DNA of 64,000 bases from Smallanthus sonchifolius (GCA_023525975.1 CM042018.1:79367001-79431000), one strand, 5' to 3'; shown: positions 1-12,006, counted from the stretch's first letter. The notes: generated by a model not told the origin, from the sequence alone. A program made the numbers and translations.

Positions 1-1234
1 TAGGAAAAGATTGGATAGCCATGGCACTCTCTTGAAGAACAACAGTCGGCATTCCAGGATCTGCAACGCAGGGTTGGAGACATCGCTCAGAGCCTGAAGG
101 GTAGACAAGGAGGTCCATATTCGGGCCCAAATGCTTCAGTGATGGCCATGTCAGTTAGGAGTGTGGAGAATAAAGAGGTTATAGAGGATGACTCCCACTT
201 CATTGAGCATGGCATCCCTTCAGCAGAGGAAGTGAAGAATCTAGATTAGAGAGCTAGATTTGCTATGATCGATACTAAGATGAGTGAAGAGCAGGTAGAT
301 AAGGATATTGTAATAGAGAAGCCTGTCGAGAGGGCAGAGGAGAAGAACAAGGGAGTGGAGATGAATTCCTCCAAGATTGACCTGATCCGTGTTCCCTATC
401 CAGCGCGCTTGCTGCCATATAAACAGGCTAGGGAATACGGTACCTTCCTTGATATGTTCAGACATCAAGGTCAATCTTCCTTTCATAGAGACCCTTCAGC
501 ATATGCCAAAATATGGCAAGTTCCTCAAAGATCTTCTTTCCAAGAAGAAGAAACTAAAGGAGGGCTCTAAAGTCTCACTTAGTGAGCAATGCTCTTCGGT
601 TGTGCAGAACAAACTGCCCGAGAAATTGGGAGATTCGGGTCATTTCACGATCCCATGTCTTCTAAGCAGTTTGCCCTTGCACCACGCGTTGGCTAACCTA
701 GGTGCTAGCATCAACCTGATGCTATATTCTGTCTACAAGCAGCTAGACCTAGGTGAACCGCAGCCTACGCGCATGAGAATTTCCTTGGCTGACCGCTCAG
801 TCAAGTATCCACGGGGAATTATGAAGAATCTATTAGTGAAAGTAGGAAAGTTTGTATTCCCCGTGGATTTTTTTATTCTAGACATGGAAGTGGATGATAG
901 AGTCCCACTAATCCTAGGACGCTTGTTCCTACGTACTGCCAAGGCAATGATTGATGTCTTTGACAGGAAGCTCACACTCTGTGTGGGGGATGAGTCTGCC
1001 ACATTCGATGCTACACAATCCGTGAAGGATGTTGGTGGGCACAGCCACCCCGTGTGCATGCATGATGCCCTCATGAACTACCAGCAGGACTATGATCCAG
1101 AGGTAGAAGTAGGTGAAACTGCCCCTAACTTAGGAAAGATATCTGAATGGGTGTTAGAGTTAGAGAGATTACTAGATGAGCCGGATGAATACGGCGATGG
1201 GGTGCTAGATGATCTGCTGGAGATGATGGCATAA
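1..1234 (+). pseudogene. gag C-terminus and aspartic protease of element 1, broken
   Basis: Positions 31-246 read as the end of gag and stop at a TAG (247-249). The same frame resumes at ATG 265. Near position 466 the protein continues in another frame (open from 389 to 1234), so there is one stop and one frameshift. The second part holds a retropepsin-like core: LGASINLM in place of the DLGAS of element 2, because Asp has become Asn (ANLGAS), then LADRSVKYP, then VPLILGR. The family would cut the Gag polyprotein. Loss of the catalytic Asp plus the two breaks makes this copy inactive. The homologous region of element 2 is 9391-10289 on the minus strand. Confidence 0.8.
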
Positions 1235-1735
1235 TTTGATGAGATCATAGGCAAATCCCCAAGTGTGGGGAAGTTGGTGGAGAATATAGAGGATCCTGAA
1301 GATCCTAGGGAAGGTTAAGAGGTCCCACATATAGAAAATCCCATTCCTGAACCGTTACCCATCACCATTGTGCTTTTTGAGGGGAGAACCATTGATACGA
1401 CCCCTAGTTCTAGTGTTCCTAGGTCTAGGCCACCCCGAAAAAAGAACCCACCCCGTTATAGAGTCATCTAGTTTTAGGCTGCTGAAAACCCCAAGTGTGG
1501 GGAGGTTTACGGGTGATAAGCTACTTGGTTATTTGAATCATATTATCCTTGGACCGGGTAAGTATAAGCTGTGGTGGAAGGATTTGAGTGCTACATGTAA
1601 TATGAGTTCATTGTTTGATAGGAGTTTGAAGGTGATGAGGTTGTTAAGGATTTGGAGGACTGGTAGACAGCGAAGGACGAAGGCGGTACCGGTTAGGATC
1701 AAGGAAAAACCTCCTGATAGGTTTATCTGAGTCTC
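1235..1735 (+). pseudogene. post-protease reading-frame remnant of element 1
   Basis: Translated pieces here match the frame at 9022-9378 (minus) in element 2: a Pro/Arg-rich stretch with RPPRK, then KTPSVG, then LGYL and GPGKYKLWW. The open part is 1368-1730. The function is unknown; it may be the C-terminal tail of the gag-protease polyprotein. The codons for P-S-V-G are the DNA motif CCAAGTGTGGGG, present at 1258-1270 and 1490-1502, which resembles the element's polypurine tract. Confidence 0.5.
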
Positions 1736-2018
1736 GGGAAAGTGCCCGGGATGTAGAGTTTGTGTGCACTACTTGGTTTGTGTCCGTGTCCATTTTTTTA
1801 TGTTTTTGGGTATGTGTTTTGTTTGTGTCATGTTTTGCAGGGATCCGTGCTTGATTTGGTGAGGAAAATCATCAGGAATGAAGTTCCAAGTATTTTTACA
1901 AGTGTTTTTATGCTGGGAATAGGTTTTTAAGGAATTTAGGTGAAACAAATTTTAAATGATCAAAAATTTTCTAAGTATAAAAGTTAGAAAATTTTCAAAA
2001 CTTTATGTTACCAACAAG

Positions 2019-2148
2019 TCCCCGCGTTACGCGAAGCATTTAGGGAGTCCTCTCACGGTACGCGAAGGACAAACCAATCGGCCGGCTTAATTTCTGCCTC
2101 CTCGCGGTACGCGAGGATTGTTGTCGGTTCTCTCGCGGTACGCGGGGC
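2019..2148. repeat. quartet of CGCGKTACGCG palindromes in element 1 3' UTR
   Basis: Four imperfect copies of a 15-20-bp palindrome near 2021, 2051, 2100 and 2131, for example CTCGCGGTACGCGAGG. The same quartet lies at the homologous place in element 2 (8483-8613) and a related cluster lies inside the LTRs. Confidence 0.8.
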
Positions 2149-2159
2149 CATGCTGGATT

Positions 2160-2365
2160 CACCTTACTTCCTTGTTTTCCCGTGGTTGTAAACAACCGTT
2201 CACCCGCATCGACCACCACTATCATTCACACCTCTATCCTCTATCCACCATCCATTATCACCACCGTCATCATACCACATATCATCCTTTATCCATCATT
2301 CATTATCATTCATTATTGACACCTTCATCATCCATTTACTACCACGACTATGGGAGAACTTAGAA
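2160..2365. repeat. CAYCAT-rich simple sequence
   Basis: Degenerate CACCATCATTAY-type runs. The element 2 counterpart is the GATGGTGAT-rich tract at about 8270-8450 on the opposite strand. Frames through it are low-complexity His/Ser/Pro shadows. Confidence 0.7.
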
Positions 2366-3764
2366 AACCGTTCGTGACCGATGACCGACCTTGATGTGGT
2401 ATGCATGTCTATGTGTTTACCACCCATTGAGTACGTTTCTCTGCTATCTTTCTAGAGTCTTAGTGAGTTAGTTTGAGTCAATCGAGTCTTTATTTTTAAT
2501 TTGATTCAGTTTAATACTGCAAGTTTGTGGTGAGGTTTATTTTGCAGGTTTTATCATTCCGCCCGTACTCAATCTTCATTCGGGCGGGGTTGATCATCAC
2601 CTATACAAAGTTTGTAAAGGCAACCCGACAGTTTGTGCAACCACGACCGAAATGCTATACGGTGCACACAAGGAAGAACGAAGTTGCACATTTGTTTTCA
2701 TATACATTACCAGCTAAGTCGCTTCCTGTTTATTTTTGTATTTTTATTTTTAGTTATGTCTTGCTTCACATTGAGGAAAATGTGTCTTTCAAGTGTGGGG
2801 ATGTGAGTCTTTAGTTTGTTTAGTAGTTTAGTTTGCGTCTTTATAAAAATACAAAAATACAAAAAAATTGAAAAATTTTGAAAAATGTCCTTTGAAATCA
2901 AAAGTTTTTGCATAATAAATGGAAAATGATAGTACAACTGGATCTGCTTATTGAGTTTAAATGATTTAAAAAATAGAAAACGCGTCTAAATAGTGATGTT
3001 TGGTAGACTCAGCTTGCTTAAATAGCTTAAATAGCCTGTGAGTGTTACTTAGGATTAATCACGTAAATAAAATCATGAAATCTTGTGGGTACTCATCTTA
3101 GGGTAATAGTAATACTAAAACTGTCAACATAGGGTGATAGGTACCACGTTAAGTTAAAATTTATAGGTTTTTGAAATTCTTGGCACACCACTCTCTTTTA
3201 TGAGAATAAATCCGAGTTTGGTGGCGCCCGCATCCATAATTCCATAATTCTTGAGCTTATTTAATTGAAATCTATGTTTCGCCTACGTGTCACATGTCGG
3301 GTTCCAGCCTGATTGAAACACCAATGGGTTGATTCTTATGTGCTTCATTGTTGTGACTTAGTCTATGTGTTACCTTCCGGGATAGTGACTTGGTTGAAAC
3401 GCCTCTAGATGAAGTTTAATTTGCTTAATTATGCTCATTTCCACCCATTCATTCCATATTTCATCTGATTTCTGAAACCTGTAAATTTTAGTTTAACGTG
3501 GTAGGGTAAATCTATATGGTTTGATACGTGCTTAAACATGACCGTGAGACGGGATTAGGTAGAGCCTAAACAAGATTGATTGATAGTTGTATAAAATGAA
3601 TTGGAACACTAAACGGGGGCTGGAAAGTTGGTGGTTGGGTTTAATCGGATAGAAATATGGATTATTGCTTTTTAACGCGTGAGTATGTTTTGCTAATTGG
3701 TAATTAATGAGTTGTTAAGTTAGATCTTAGTTCTGATTCCATTGCAGACTTTTTCGATGACGAG

Positions 3765-3787
3765 AAAAGGTTAAGTGTGAGGATATT
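3765..3787 (+). other. polypurine tract of element 1
   Basis: Purine-rich AGGTTAAGTGTGAGGATATT directly precedes the TGATGT start of the 3' LTR. The element 2 counterpart (6826-6850, minus) reads AAGTGTGGGGATGTT. Confidence 0.7.
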
Positions 3788-5414
3788 TGATGTGTTGCAA
3801 AACACACCTCGATTTCCTTTATATTTCGTAGCGTTTTCGTATGGTTTTAGAGTCGTTTCGAGTCATTTATAGCTTATATTGAGTTAAGTCTTGTTTTGTA
3901 GGTATTCGGAGAGTAATTGGAGCTTAAATGATCAAGACGTGTGAAGGAAACGAGCACACGAGACAACAGGATGAGAACGGGAAAAGTCGGGAAAGAGTCC
4001 AACCTTAGAAAGGGCATATCTTGAGCTACAAAATGAGTTACGGGGCCCATAATATATCGATTTGGGGTGGCTCGACGAGAGGAGTTCAAAAATCTAGTTT
4101 GTTTGGCTCGCGGTTTGCGAGTGATATGGCCAAGGTCCCTCGCGGTACGCGAGGAAACCTAGGAATACGAAATTTGACCTAAATTAAGGGTTTAAAAGTT
4201 TTGAACTTTCCCATTCTTATTCTAATTGATTTTCAGCCATTTTTGGACCAAAAATTGGCGATTTTGAGAGAGGAAGAAGCAATGAGACGCTAAAGTTCAG
4301 ATCTTTATCAATCGGGTTGGTTAGTTCTTGCTCGTAGTGTTCTAATCTTTGTTCTTAATTACTTTGGTTTAACTTGAATGATGTGTATGGCTTTTGAGAT
4401 TTGTTTTCAGAGTTTAAACATGTATTTGATTAATTCATGGATTTCTTTCGGTTTATGTTGGATTTTGATGGGTTGATGTTAAAGTAAAGAATCTAATTTC
4501 ACTTAGTATGATGTTTATGCATGTTTAATTCTAATTTATAATTTATTTATGTTTCATATGTGTTTGGTTGAATGTCGTTCAAATACTAGATGCATGTTAG
4601 GTTACCTACTTTGTGTTTGTAACTCGTTATGGATAATTGTTATCATCGTCCATAGAAATGCAAGTTAAGAGTGTCTTAGAATTGAATGTTCTTCCTGCTT
4701 CAATAGCTGAAAGGTGCAAAGTTGTCGGGTATTCCTTGGTGTTAGGGTTTTCTTATGTAAACTGCTATGAAAGGAGGGTTCCTAGGGTTTTAACATCATT
4801 GATATTCTGTGTCATACTGAGAGTTGTCACGTTACCCCGTGTGTCTTAGGGCATATAGAGATATTGAGACTGAGAGGTAATATATCTTTATGGTACTTTA
4901 GTATCGTTGGAAATAGCTGAGAAATTATCCAACCAATCGGTGAGTTTACACGTTCTTTAAGGTTTCCTATTCGGTCACACCTGGAGAATGATTCGGGATC
5001 CTTAGGTTATCTTATTGTTTCGTATTCAAAGATCCCGGTTCCATCATAAATTTTATAGCCGAGAGAAGTTCATGTTTGTCATACAGGATTCGTTACCTAG
5101 ATAATGCTTTATCCTTTATTGATCTCATCCGTTTCAACTGTTTGATAGTTGGTGTCGATAGTTAGGAGTTCACTAGTTTAAGTCATTAGTGTAGTAAACC
5201 CCCACAATCATCAATCTTTAGTCCGAGTCAGAGTCTAGTATAGCTATAGTAGTGTCTCTAGGGTTCGAGAACTCGGTTTACCGTTAAGCTGTGCTACACT
5301 CGATAGGTACACTTGCCTGTCAGTGCGGTCTAGTTCATAGGTTTTTCATTTATTACTTAGGAGTCTAGATTAGGTTTTTATTCATAGTTTTTATAGACCG
5401 TCTAGGCGACATCA
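3788..5414 (+). repeat. 3' LTR of element 1 (1627 bp)
   Basis: Begins TGATGTGTTGC and ends GCGACATCA. It shares blocks with the LTRs at 5415-6825, 12030-13641, 17836-19558 and 40187-41818, such as ACACTCGATAGGTACACTTGC near the 3' end. A complete terminal ACATCA followed at once by reversed LTR sequence at 5415 marks an inverted LTR-LTR junction. Confidence 0.85.
4105..4155. repeat. palindrome pair in element 1 LTR
   Basis: Two palindromes (GCTCGCGGTTTGCGAG and CCTCGCGGTACGCGAGG). They lie where the element 2 LTRs carry four. Either two copies were lost or two were gained elsewhere. Confidence 0.7.
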
Positions 5415-6825
5415 GGGGGTTACTACACTACTGATTAAGCTAGCAATGTAGAACTAACGATCGACTCTAACTATCCAGACAAAGAACTCAGGGAAATACC
5501 AGGAATGGGAAGAATACCACCTAGGTCGGAATTTTACTTGCAAAACTCAACTTCTACCGGTTATGGAAACAATGATGGATCTGGGTTTCTAAGAATAACA
5601 GCTCTAGACAACCTAGTGGATCCCTAATCACTCTCAGGATGTCACCAACTAAGGAACCTAAAGATGTACTAAACTCACCAGATGGTCGAATTACCTTTCA
5701 TTCTCTCCATCAACGATAATGTACCCAAAAGACAGATCACCTTTCAGTCTCACTGTCCACAATACATCTAAGATGCACGGGGTAATCTCAAATAAACAAC
5801 TATGACTCGGATTAGCAACAAATACTAAGAACACCTAAGGGAAACTTCCTCTCAGACAGATTTCACTCAGAATCCTAATACCGAAGACTAACTGATTATC
5901 TCTCACTTCTCGGGTATTGAGATAAGATACACACTCAGATCTATTTAACTCTCAACTACAACTCCTATGGCTACTACGTCTAGCAGACCACACAAACAAC
6001 CACAAACACATAGTCTATGGTCTAGATACACTATTCAAACTGAAAGACATTCACAAATAGCATACGGAGCTTAAAATCAATCACACATCATATCTAAGCA
6101 TGCAGAAACGTCATAATCATTAACAAGAGATTACTACAAAATCATTAATCCATTCAAATGAATCCAAAACCCGATAAAAATCAATACTTCAACAAGCAAT
6201 CATCATATAACCTAGGTGGTACTATGGGTTTAGCCTAGATTCATACTCAAAACATCCATGACAGAAGTAAATAAGCAAAACATAGGTTCAAAGAAAGAAA
6301 TCATAGATAATGATTCGAACTTTCACACCGAATACGTAAATCTAACGAACTCGAGATCCAAATCCTTCAATCGACTTATCTAGCCCCAAAATCGCCCAAA
6401 GCTTCTTCTCTTACGGCCAAAAGTTGAACTCCCTCAAAGAATGGCATTCGAAAATATAATATAATCGATTTGGGATTTTTCACGGAATTTCAGTCTCTCG
6501 CGTACCGCGAGAGAAACTAGCTAACCCCTCGCGTACCGCGAGGGACAAATTAGTCGGGCCCGGATTTCTCTTCTCTCGCGTACCGCGACATAATCTTTCT
6601 CCATCCTCGCGTACCGCGAGGGATCAAAAATCCAACCTTTTTCTTCTTTTTCCTCCGGGCTTCTTCTCGTGCTCGATATCTTGATGATTTGACTTGTTTT
6701 TCACACGAGCTCCTGTAAACACACAATAGACTCAATATGAAACAAAAACAAGTAAAAACAAATACAAAACTATCTAAAAACACATGAATACAATGGAATA
6801 AAGATGTGTGCTTCGCACTACATCA
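5415..6825 (-). repeat. 3' LTR of element 2, truncated
   Basis: Matches 12238-13641 collinearly but begins abruptly with GGGGGTTACTAC. The missing 208 bp should lie left of element 1, outside the window, if element 1 inserted here. Confidence 0.85.
6494..6623. repeat. palindrome quartet in element 2 3' LTR
   Basis: Four copies at about 6494-6514, 6526-6544, 6571-6590 and 6603-6623, of the type CTCGCGTACCGCGAG. Three are near-perfect palindromes. Confidence 0.85.
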
Positions 6826-6850
6826 AACATCCCCACACTTAACCTTTTTT
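6826..6850 (-). other. polypurine tract of element 2
   Basis: Read on the minus strand as AAAAGGTTAAGTGTGGGG followed by ATGTT, directly before the LTR start TGATGTAGTG. Confidence 0.75.
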
Positions 6851-8269
6851 CGTCCACAAAAAAGTCTGCAATGGAATCATAACTGGACAGAGCTTTGACA
6901 AAGTCATTAATTCAATTAGTAAAACATACTCATGCGTTAAAAAGCAATAATCGATATTTCTATCCGATTAAACCCAACCACCAACTTTCAATCCCCCGTT
7001 TAGTGTTCTAATTCGTATTACCAAGCTATCAATCAATCTATGGGACTCACACTCAAAAGCTACAGCTCTACCTAATCTCTTCTCACGGTCATGTCTAGGC
7101 ACGGATTAAACCATATAAATTTCACCCACCATGTTAAACTAAAATTTATAGGTTTTTAGAAATTAAGATGATCAATGGATGAATATGAGCATTATTAAGC
7201 AAATGAAATTTCGTCCAGAGGCGTTTCAACCAAGTCATTATCCCGGAAGGTAACACATAGACTACAGTCTTAATCAGTGAAGTTTATAAGAATCTAACCT
7301 AGTGGTGTTTCAATCAGGCTGGAACCCAACGTGTGACACGTAGGCGAAACTTAGATTTCTAATTAAAAAAGCTCAAGTATATGGAATATGGATGCGGGCG
7401 CCACCGAAACTCGGATTTATTCTCATAAAAAGAGGGTGGTGTGCTAAGAAATCTCAAAAACCTCTAAATTTTAACTTAACTTGGTACCTATCACCCTATG
7501 TTGACAGTTTCAGTATTACCTATTACCATAAGATGAGTACCCACAAGATATCATAATTTAAATCATTTATGTTCCTATTTAACACAAACAGGCTATTTAA
7601 GGTCTACTAGCTGGTTGGGTCTACCAAAACATCACTAATTAGACGCGGTTTCAATTATTTATTCATTTAAAACTCAACACGCAGCTCCAGTTGTACTATC
7701 ATTTTCCATTTATTATGCACAACTTTTGATTTCAAAGGACATTTTTTCAAAATTTTCCAATTTTTTTGTATTTTTGTATTTTTATAAAAGAAAAACAAAC
7801 TAGGTTCACTAGACACACTCCCATCCCCACACTTGAAACACACACTGTCCCCAATGGGAACTGAGACACACAGAAAATAAAAATGCAAAAATAAAATAGA
7901 AAAACTTAGTTGGTAATGTATCATAGATTGGTGTCTAGCTTTGATCTTCCACGTGTGCACCGTATAGCATTTCGGTCGTGGTTGCACAATCGAATGTCAG
8001 GTTGCCTTTACAAGATAAATAAGATTAGGATCAACCCCACCCGAATGGAGATGAATACGGACGGAGCGATCAATAACTGCACAGATAAGTATATAACAAA
8101 CCCACAGCAATAAACTGACTCAAGTTACAGACTTAAATATAAAAATAAAAGACTCCACTGACTCACTAAGACTCAAGATAGATAATAGCGAATTTTACCC
8201 GTTGAGTGGCAAACAAATAGACTTGAATGCCAAAAGCAAGGTTAAACATCGGTTACGAATGGTTCTTAA

Positions 8270-8450
8270 GTTTCCCATGGTAGTGGTAGTGGTAGTCGTA
8301 GATGATGTGGTATGATAGCGAGATAATGGATGATATAGTAATGGATGGTGATAGAGAATGGTGATGAATGATGAAGGTTGGTGATGGTGGGAGTGGTGAA
8401 CGGAGGATTGTGGTAATGGTAGTGGATGATGGTGAGTACGGGGGACCATG
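8270..8450. repeat. GATGGTGAT-rich simple sequence
   Basis: Degenerate trinucleotide/hexanucleotide purine-rich run, counterpart of 2160-2365. Three overlapping antisense frames here are low-complexity artefacts. Confidence 0.7.
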
Positions 8451-8482
8451 GGAAAACAAGGAACAAAGGCTTAGTCAGGGAT

Positions 8483-8613
8483 CCCCCGCGTACCGCGAAA
8501 GCCAAGGTCGCTCTCCTCGCGTACCACGAGGAGGCAATTTTTAAGCCGGTTTCTAGCTTTGTCTTTCACGTACCGTGAGAGACTTCTATCTGAACATCGT
8601 GTACCGCGAGGGA
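8483..8613. repeat. palindrome quartet in element 2 3' UTR
   Basis: Copies near 8486, 8516, 8566 and 8596. The third reads TTCACGTACCGTGAGA, in which both arms carry a CpG transition and pairing is kept. Confidence 0.8.
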
Positions 8614-9021
8614 GCCTTGGTAACAGAAAGTTAAGGGGTTTTTTATACTTAGCCAAATTTTCATCCCTTAAAACTTCCTTCACCTAAAATCCTTAAAACT
8701 CGTTCCAATGATAAAAAAAAAACCAATTTAAACGTACCTGGAACTTCATTCTTGATGATTTTCCTCACCGAATCAAGCACGAACCCCTGCAAGACATGAC
8801 ACAAACAAAGCACACATACTGAAAAACATTAAAATTGACTCGAAAATAGAACCAAGGAATATACAAACTCTACATCCCGGGCACTTGCCCGAGACTCAAA
8901 CAAGCCTATCAGGAGGCATCTCCTTGATCCTAACCGGTACCCGCCTTCATCCTGCGCGGTATACCAACTCTCCATAGCAACAACAAATACCAACTACTGC
9001 ACCTCTATCATGTAGGTCTTT

Positions 9022-9378
9022 CTACCACAACTTAAACCTGCCAGGTCCAGAGATAACCTGGATTAAGCACCCAAGTAGTTTCTCACTCCTAAATGTCCCC
9101 ACACTTGGGGTTTTCTCTCTTATCAACTCACATACATCACTCAACTCCCGAGTTTTCTTACGGGGTGGCCTAGACTTAAGGTAACTAAAACTAGGGATTG
9201 GCTCAGTAGTTCTCCCCTCAGAACGAACAACAAGAATGGACGGGGGCTTAGTAGTTCTCCCCTCATAACGAATAACAAGAATGGACGGGGGCTTAGGGAT
9301 AGGTATCTCTAACGGTATGACCTCTAGCCTCTCACCCAGATCATCGCGATCCTCTATCTTCTCTACCATCCCACACAT
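9022..9378 (-). pseudogene. post-protease tail ORF of element 2
   Basis: An open frame of 118 codons with two tandem copies of a block around PPSILV and EGRTT, then RPPRKK, EKTPSVG and LLGCL. It corresponds to 1368-1730 in element 1. No known domain is recognised. The internal duplication (about 9195-9290) is specific to this copy. It is probably the C-terminal end of the gag-protease polyprotein and not a separate gene. The DNA motif encoding T-P-S-V-G is the PPT-like AAGTGTGGGG on the minus strand (9095-9110). Confidence 0.5.
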
Positions 9379-9390
9379 GGGGTTTTGCCT

Positions 9391-10289
9391 ACCATATCCT
9401 CCAGCTCTGCCATCATCTCTTGCAGATCACTGGACACCTCGCTGCCGTCTTTATCCAGCTCATTCAACAACTCTTCTAACTCCAACGCCTAATCAAATAA
9501 CTCTCCTAATTCAGGGGCGGTTTCACCAACTACACCCTCTACTAGATCAGAGTCCCTATGGTAGTCCATGAAGGCATCAATCATGCACACAGAATGGCTC
9601 TGCTAACTAGCCCCCTTCACGGACTTCATAGCATCAAAGATAACAGACTCATCCCCCACACGAATTGTGAGTTTTCCGTCAAAGACATCGATTAATGCCT
9701 TAGCGGTACGTAGGAACGGGCGTCATAGGAAGAGAGGGACTCTATCATCCACATCCATGTCGAGAATGACAAAATCCACAGGGAAGACGAATTTGTCAAC
9801 TTTCACTAAAATATTCTCCATTATTCCCCATGGATACTTGACTGAACGGTCAGCCAAGGATATGCTCATGCGCGTCTGCTTCGGTTCTCCTAGGTCTAGC
9901 TTTTTATATATGGAATATGGCATCAGATTGATGCTTGCACCTAAGTCGGCCAACGCGTGGTTCAAGGGCAAACCGCCAAGCAGACACGGGATCGTGAAGT
10001 GACCCGGATCTGCCAGTTTCTTTGGCAGTTTGTTCTGAACCACCGCAGAACATTGCTCGCTTAGTGAGACTTTAGAGACCTCCTCTAGCTTCTTCTTGTT
10101 GGAAAGAAGATCTTTTAAGAACTTGCCATACTTAGGCATATGCTGGAGGACCTCTATGAACGAGAGATTGACCTTAAGCTGATTGAACATATTGAGGAAG
10201 TTACCGTATTCCCTAGCATACTTATGTGGCAGCAAGTGTGCTGGGTAGGGAACACGGCTAAGGTCAATCTCAGGGGTCTTCATCTCCAC
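9391..10289 (-). pseudogene. aspartic protease domain of element 2
   Basis: Starts in the gag-protease linker (PEIDLSRVPYPAHLLP) and contains HMPKYGKFLKDLL, the retropepsin site ADLGASINLMPYS, LADRSVKYPWGIMEN and VDDRVPLFL. A stop follows where LGRPFL is expected (10289-9723 is open); homology goes on in frame to about 9400 with another stop. The DLGA active site, with Leu in place of the usual Thr/Ser, is common in Athila/Tat-type elements and is also seen at 55155-55853. The enzyme would process Gag. This copy is interrupted, so inactive. Confidence 0.85.
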
Positions 10290-10569
10290 CTCCTTCTTCT
10301 CCTCTGCCTTCTAGGCAGGCTTCTCAACCACTATCTTCTCGTCCACCGGCTCTTCCTCTTCTACCGGTGGCTCCTCTCTCTCTTCTATCCTATGACTCCT
10401 AGTAGACACGGCCATCACTGAAGCATTAGAACTCTTATAAGCCACAGATGCTTCTCCTTCAAACTCTTAGCGATCTCCACTACCGTGCGCTGCAAATCCA
10501 TTAATGCCGATTGTTGATTCTTCAGTAAGTGTCATGCGCATCCAGTCTCTGGTGAATCTCCTTATCCTT

Positions 10570-11808
10570 CTACACTAAATGAGCGAGCATCTGAGTCTGG
10601 TTCTCCAACATCTCTTCAATCTTCTTATCCCTAGTACTGCTCCCAGAACTCTCTCCTACTTCACCTCCCCCATACTGATTAGGGCGGGAATTAAACCCAT
10701 GCTGGTTGTTTCCGGATCTCCATCCCAAGCCAAAAGAATTGTTATAATTATTATTGTACCCTTGATTTTGGTTGCCCGCAAAGTTCACCTGCTCCTGCTG
10801 ACTGACGGGGCAGTCCCTGGTGTCGTGGCCTCCCCTACACACCTCACACCTTTGAGCACTCAGCTTTAGCTCTTTAATCTCATTTGCCATCGCTGTGAGT
10901 GCAGCAGCCACGCTAGTATTAGGGTTGACCTGATGCACACCTCTAGGAGAATAGGCGGGTGCTCTAGCACTAGGAATGGAAGTCATAGTAGATGGTCGTT
11001 GTTGCTCAGCGACAGCGAAGCTCTCAAACATCTCCTAGCATTCAGCAGGCTCCAGTTTATCCATGATATGGCCTCCCGCATCTGTTATGAACATTTGATG
11101 CTTCTCGAAGGTAAGGCCATTATAGAACTTCTCCACAATCGCCCAGTCAGAAAGACCATGTTGGGGTCATCGGCTCAACAGCACGTTGAACCGCTCCCAG
11201 GCCATGTGATAAGGCTCGTCAGGGTCCATCCGGAAGGAGTGGATTTGGTCCCTAAGGCGAGTGGCCCTGGAAGGTGGATAGTACTTTTTTAGAAAATTGG
11301 CTTGCAAGTCCTCCCATGTGGTGATAGATTTGTCGGGGAAGGTGTTAAGCCAAGTGGAAGCACGTCCAGAGAGAGAGGATGGAAAGAGACGCAATTAGAT
11401 TGCGTCCTTAGATACACCCGTGATATTGAAGATATCACATATGCGCGTGAAACGGGACAGATGTCCGGGTGCATCCTCATCCTCGAGGCCATGAAATTGA
11501 GTAGCATGAGTGATCGTACTCCTGACATGTGATAGGATCTGCCAAGTATTTGTATTAGGAATAGCGGGGCGGGTGATCGAAGATCTTGCCCTATTGGCCC
11601 TATCACTGGCTCTCTGGTATACGGTACGTCTCGCTAGTGGGTCAGCGTCGCCCATGTTAGGAAAAGGAACTAGGCTAGTGTGACGTACCTGCTTTTTGCA
11701 TAACTCTTTCAAGCGCTCCCGGAAGTCGCGGATGCGCTCGTGAAGCTCTCGTTCAGGCTCTAAAGAAGCAGAATACGGTGGTGATCCCTGCGAACGAGTG
11801 TGGTGCAT
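10570..11808 (-). pseudogene. gag of element 2, three in-frame stops
   Basis: A single reading frame from ATG 11808 with stops ending the segments at 11395, about 11164 and about 11032. The first part is Arg/Glu-rich. The middle is a retrotransposon Gag core: HFHGLEDEDAPGHLSRF-like text, LFPSSLSGRASTWLNTFP, ITTWEDLQANFLKKYYPP, AWERFNVLL. The last part (10570-11031) has one zinc knuckle, CEVCRGGHDTRDC, spaced C-x2-C-x3-H-x4-C, and then an Asn/Gly-rich tail. Gag would form the particle and bind RNA. All breaks are simple stop changes with the frame retained, which points to decay after insertion. Confidence 0.85.
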
Positions 11809-12006
11809 AAACTGAAAAACACAAAGAAAAATATGAAAGACTCAAAAACAGAAAGACTCGATCCTATGTTAGACACTCAGATAGTATCCCGGCAAAGACA
11901 TCAGATAAGACAAAGACACACAATTAAGACTCACAAATAAAGAAAGCAAACAAACCAAAAATCACTAAAAGAACTAGTCAAAGCTAATGTTGCTATTGCC
12001 AAGTAT
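11809..12006 (-). other. 5' leader of element 2
   Basis: About 200 bp of AT-rich sequence between PBS and gag with no feature of its own. Confidence 0.5.

Larger units (their letters stand above)
1736..3764 (+). other. 3' untranslated region of element 1
   Basis: About 2 kb with no supportable gene. It contains a quartet of palindromes (2019-2148), a CA/T-rich simple tract (about 2160-2365), another AAGTGTGGGG motif (2791-2800) and AT-rich sequence that aligns, in reverse, with 6850-8900 of element 2. Conservation of the layout in both copies suggests a functional leader or tail for packaging or promotion. That role is inference. Confidence 0.6.
1..5414 (+). mobile_element. Athila-like gag-pro LTR retrotransposon, 3' part (element 1)
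   Basis: Plus-strand Ty3/Gypsy-type element entering from the left edge. In order it shows the end of gag, an aspartic protease domain, about 2 kb of non-coding 3' UTR, a polypurine tract (3765-3787) and a complete 3' LTR (3788-5414, TGATGT...ACATCA). No reverse transcriptase, RNase H or integrase lies between protease and LTR. Element 2 (5415-13641) has the same layout, so the absence of pol looks like a family property rather than a chance deletion. The 5' LTR and most of gag lie outside the window. It abuts a truncated, oppositely oriented LTR at 5415, best explained as insertion of this element into element 2's LTR. Confidence 0.8.
6851..9021 (-). other. 3' untranslated region of element 2
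   Basis: No supportable gene in about 2.2 kb. It holds a second PPT-like motif (7822-7836), the GATGGTGAT-rich simple tract (about 8270-8450) and a palindrome quartet (8483-8613). It aligns in reverse with 1736-3764 of element 1, so it is ancestral to the family. Confidence 0.6.

Noticed and set aside
8195..8505. Three overlapping minus-strand frames rich in His, Pro, Ser and Thr
   Set aside because: They translate a simple GATGGTGAT-type tract in all three phases.
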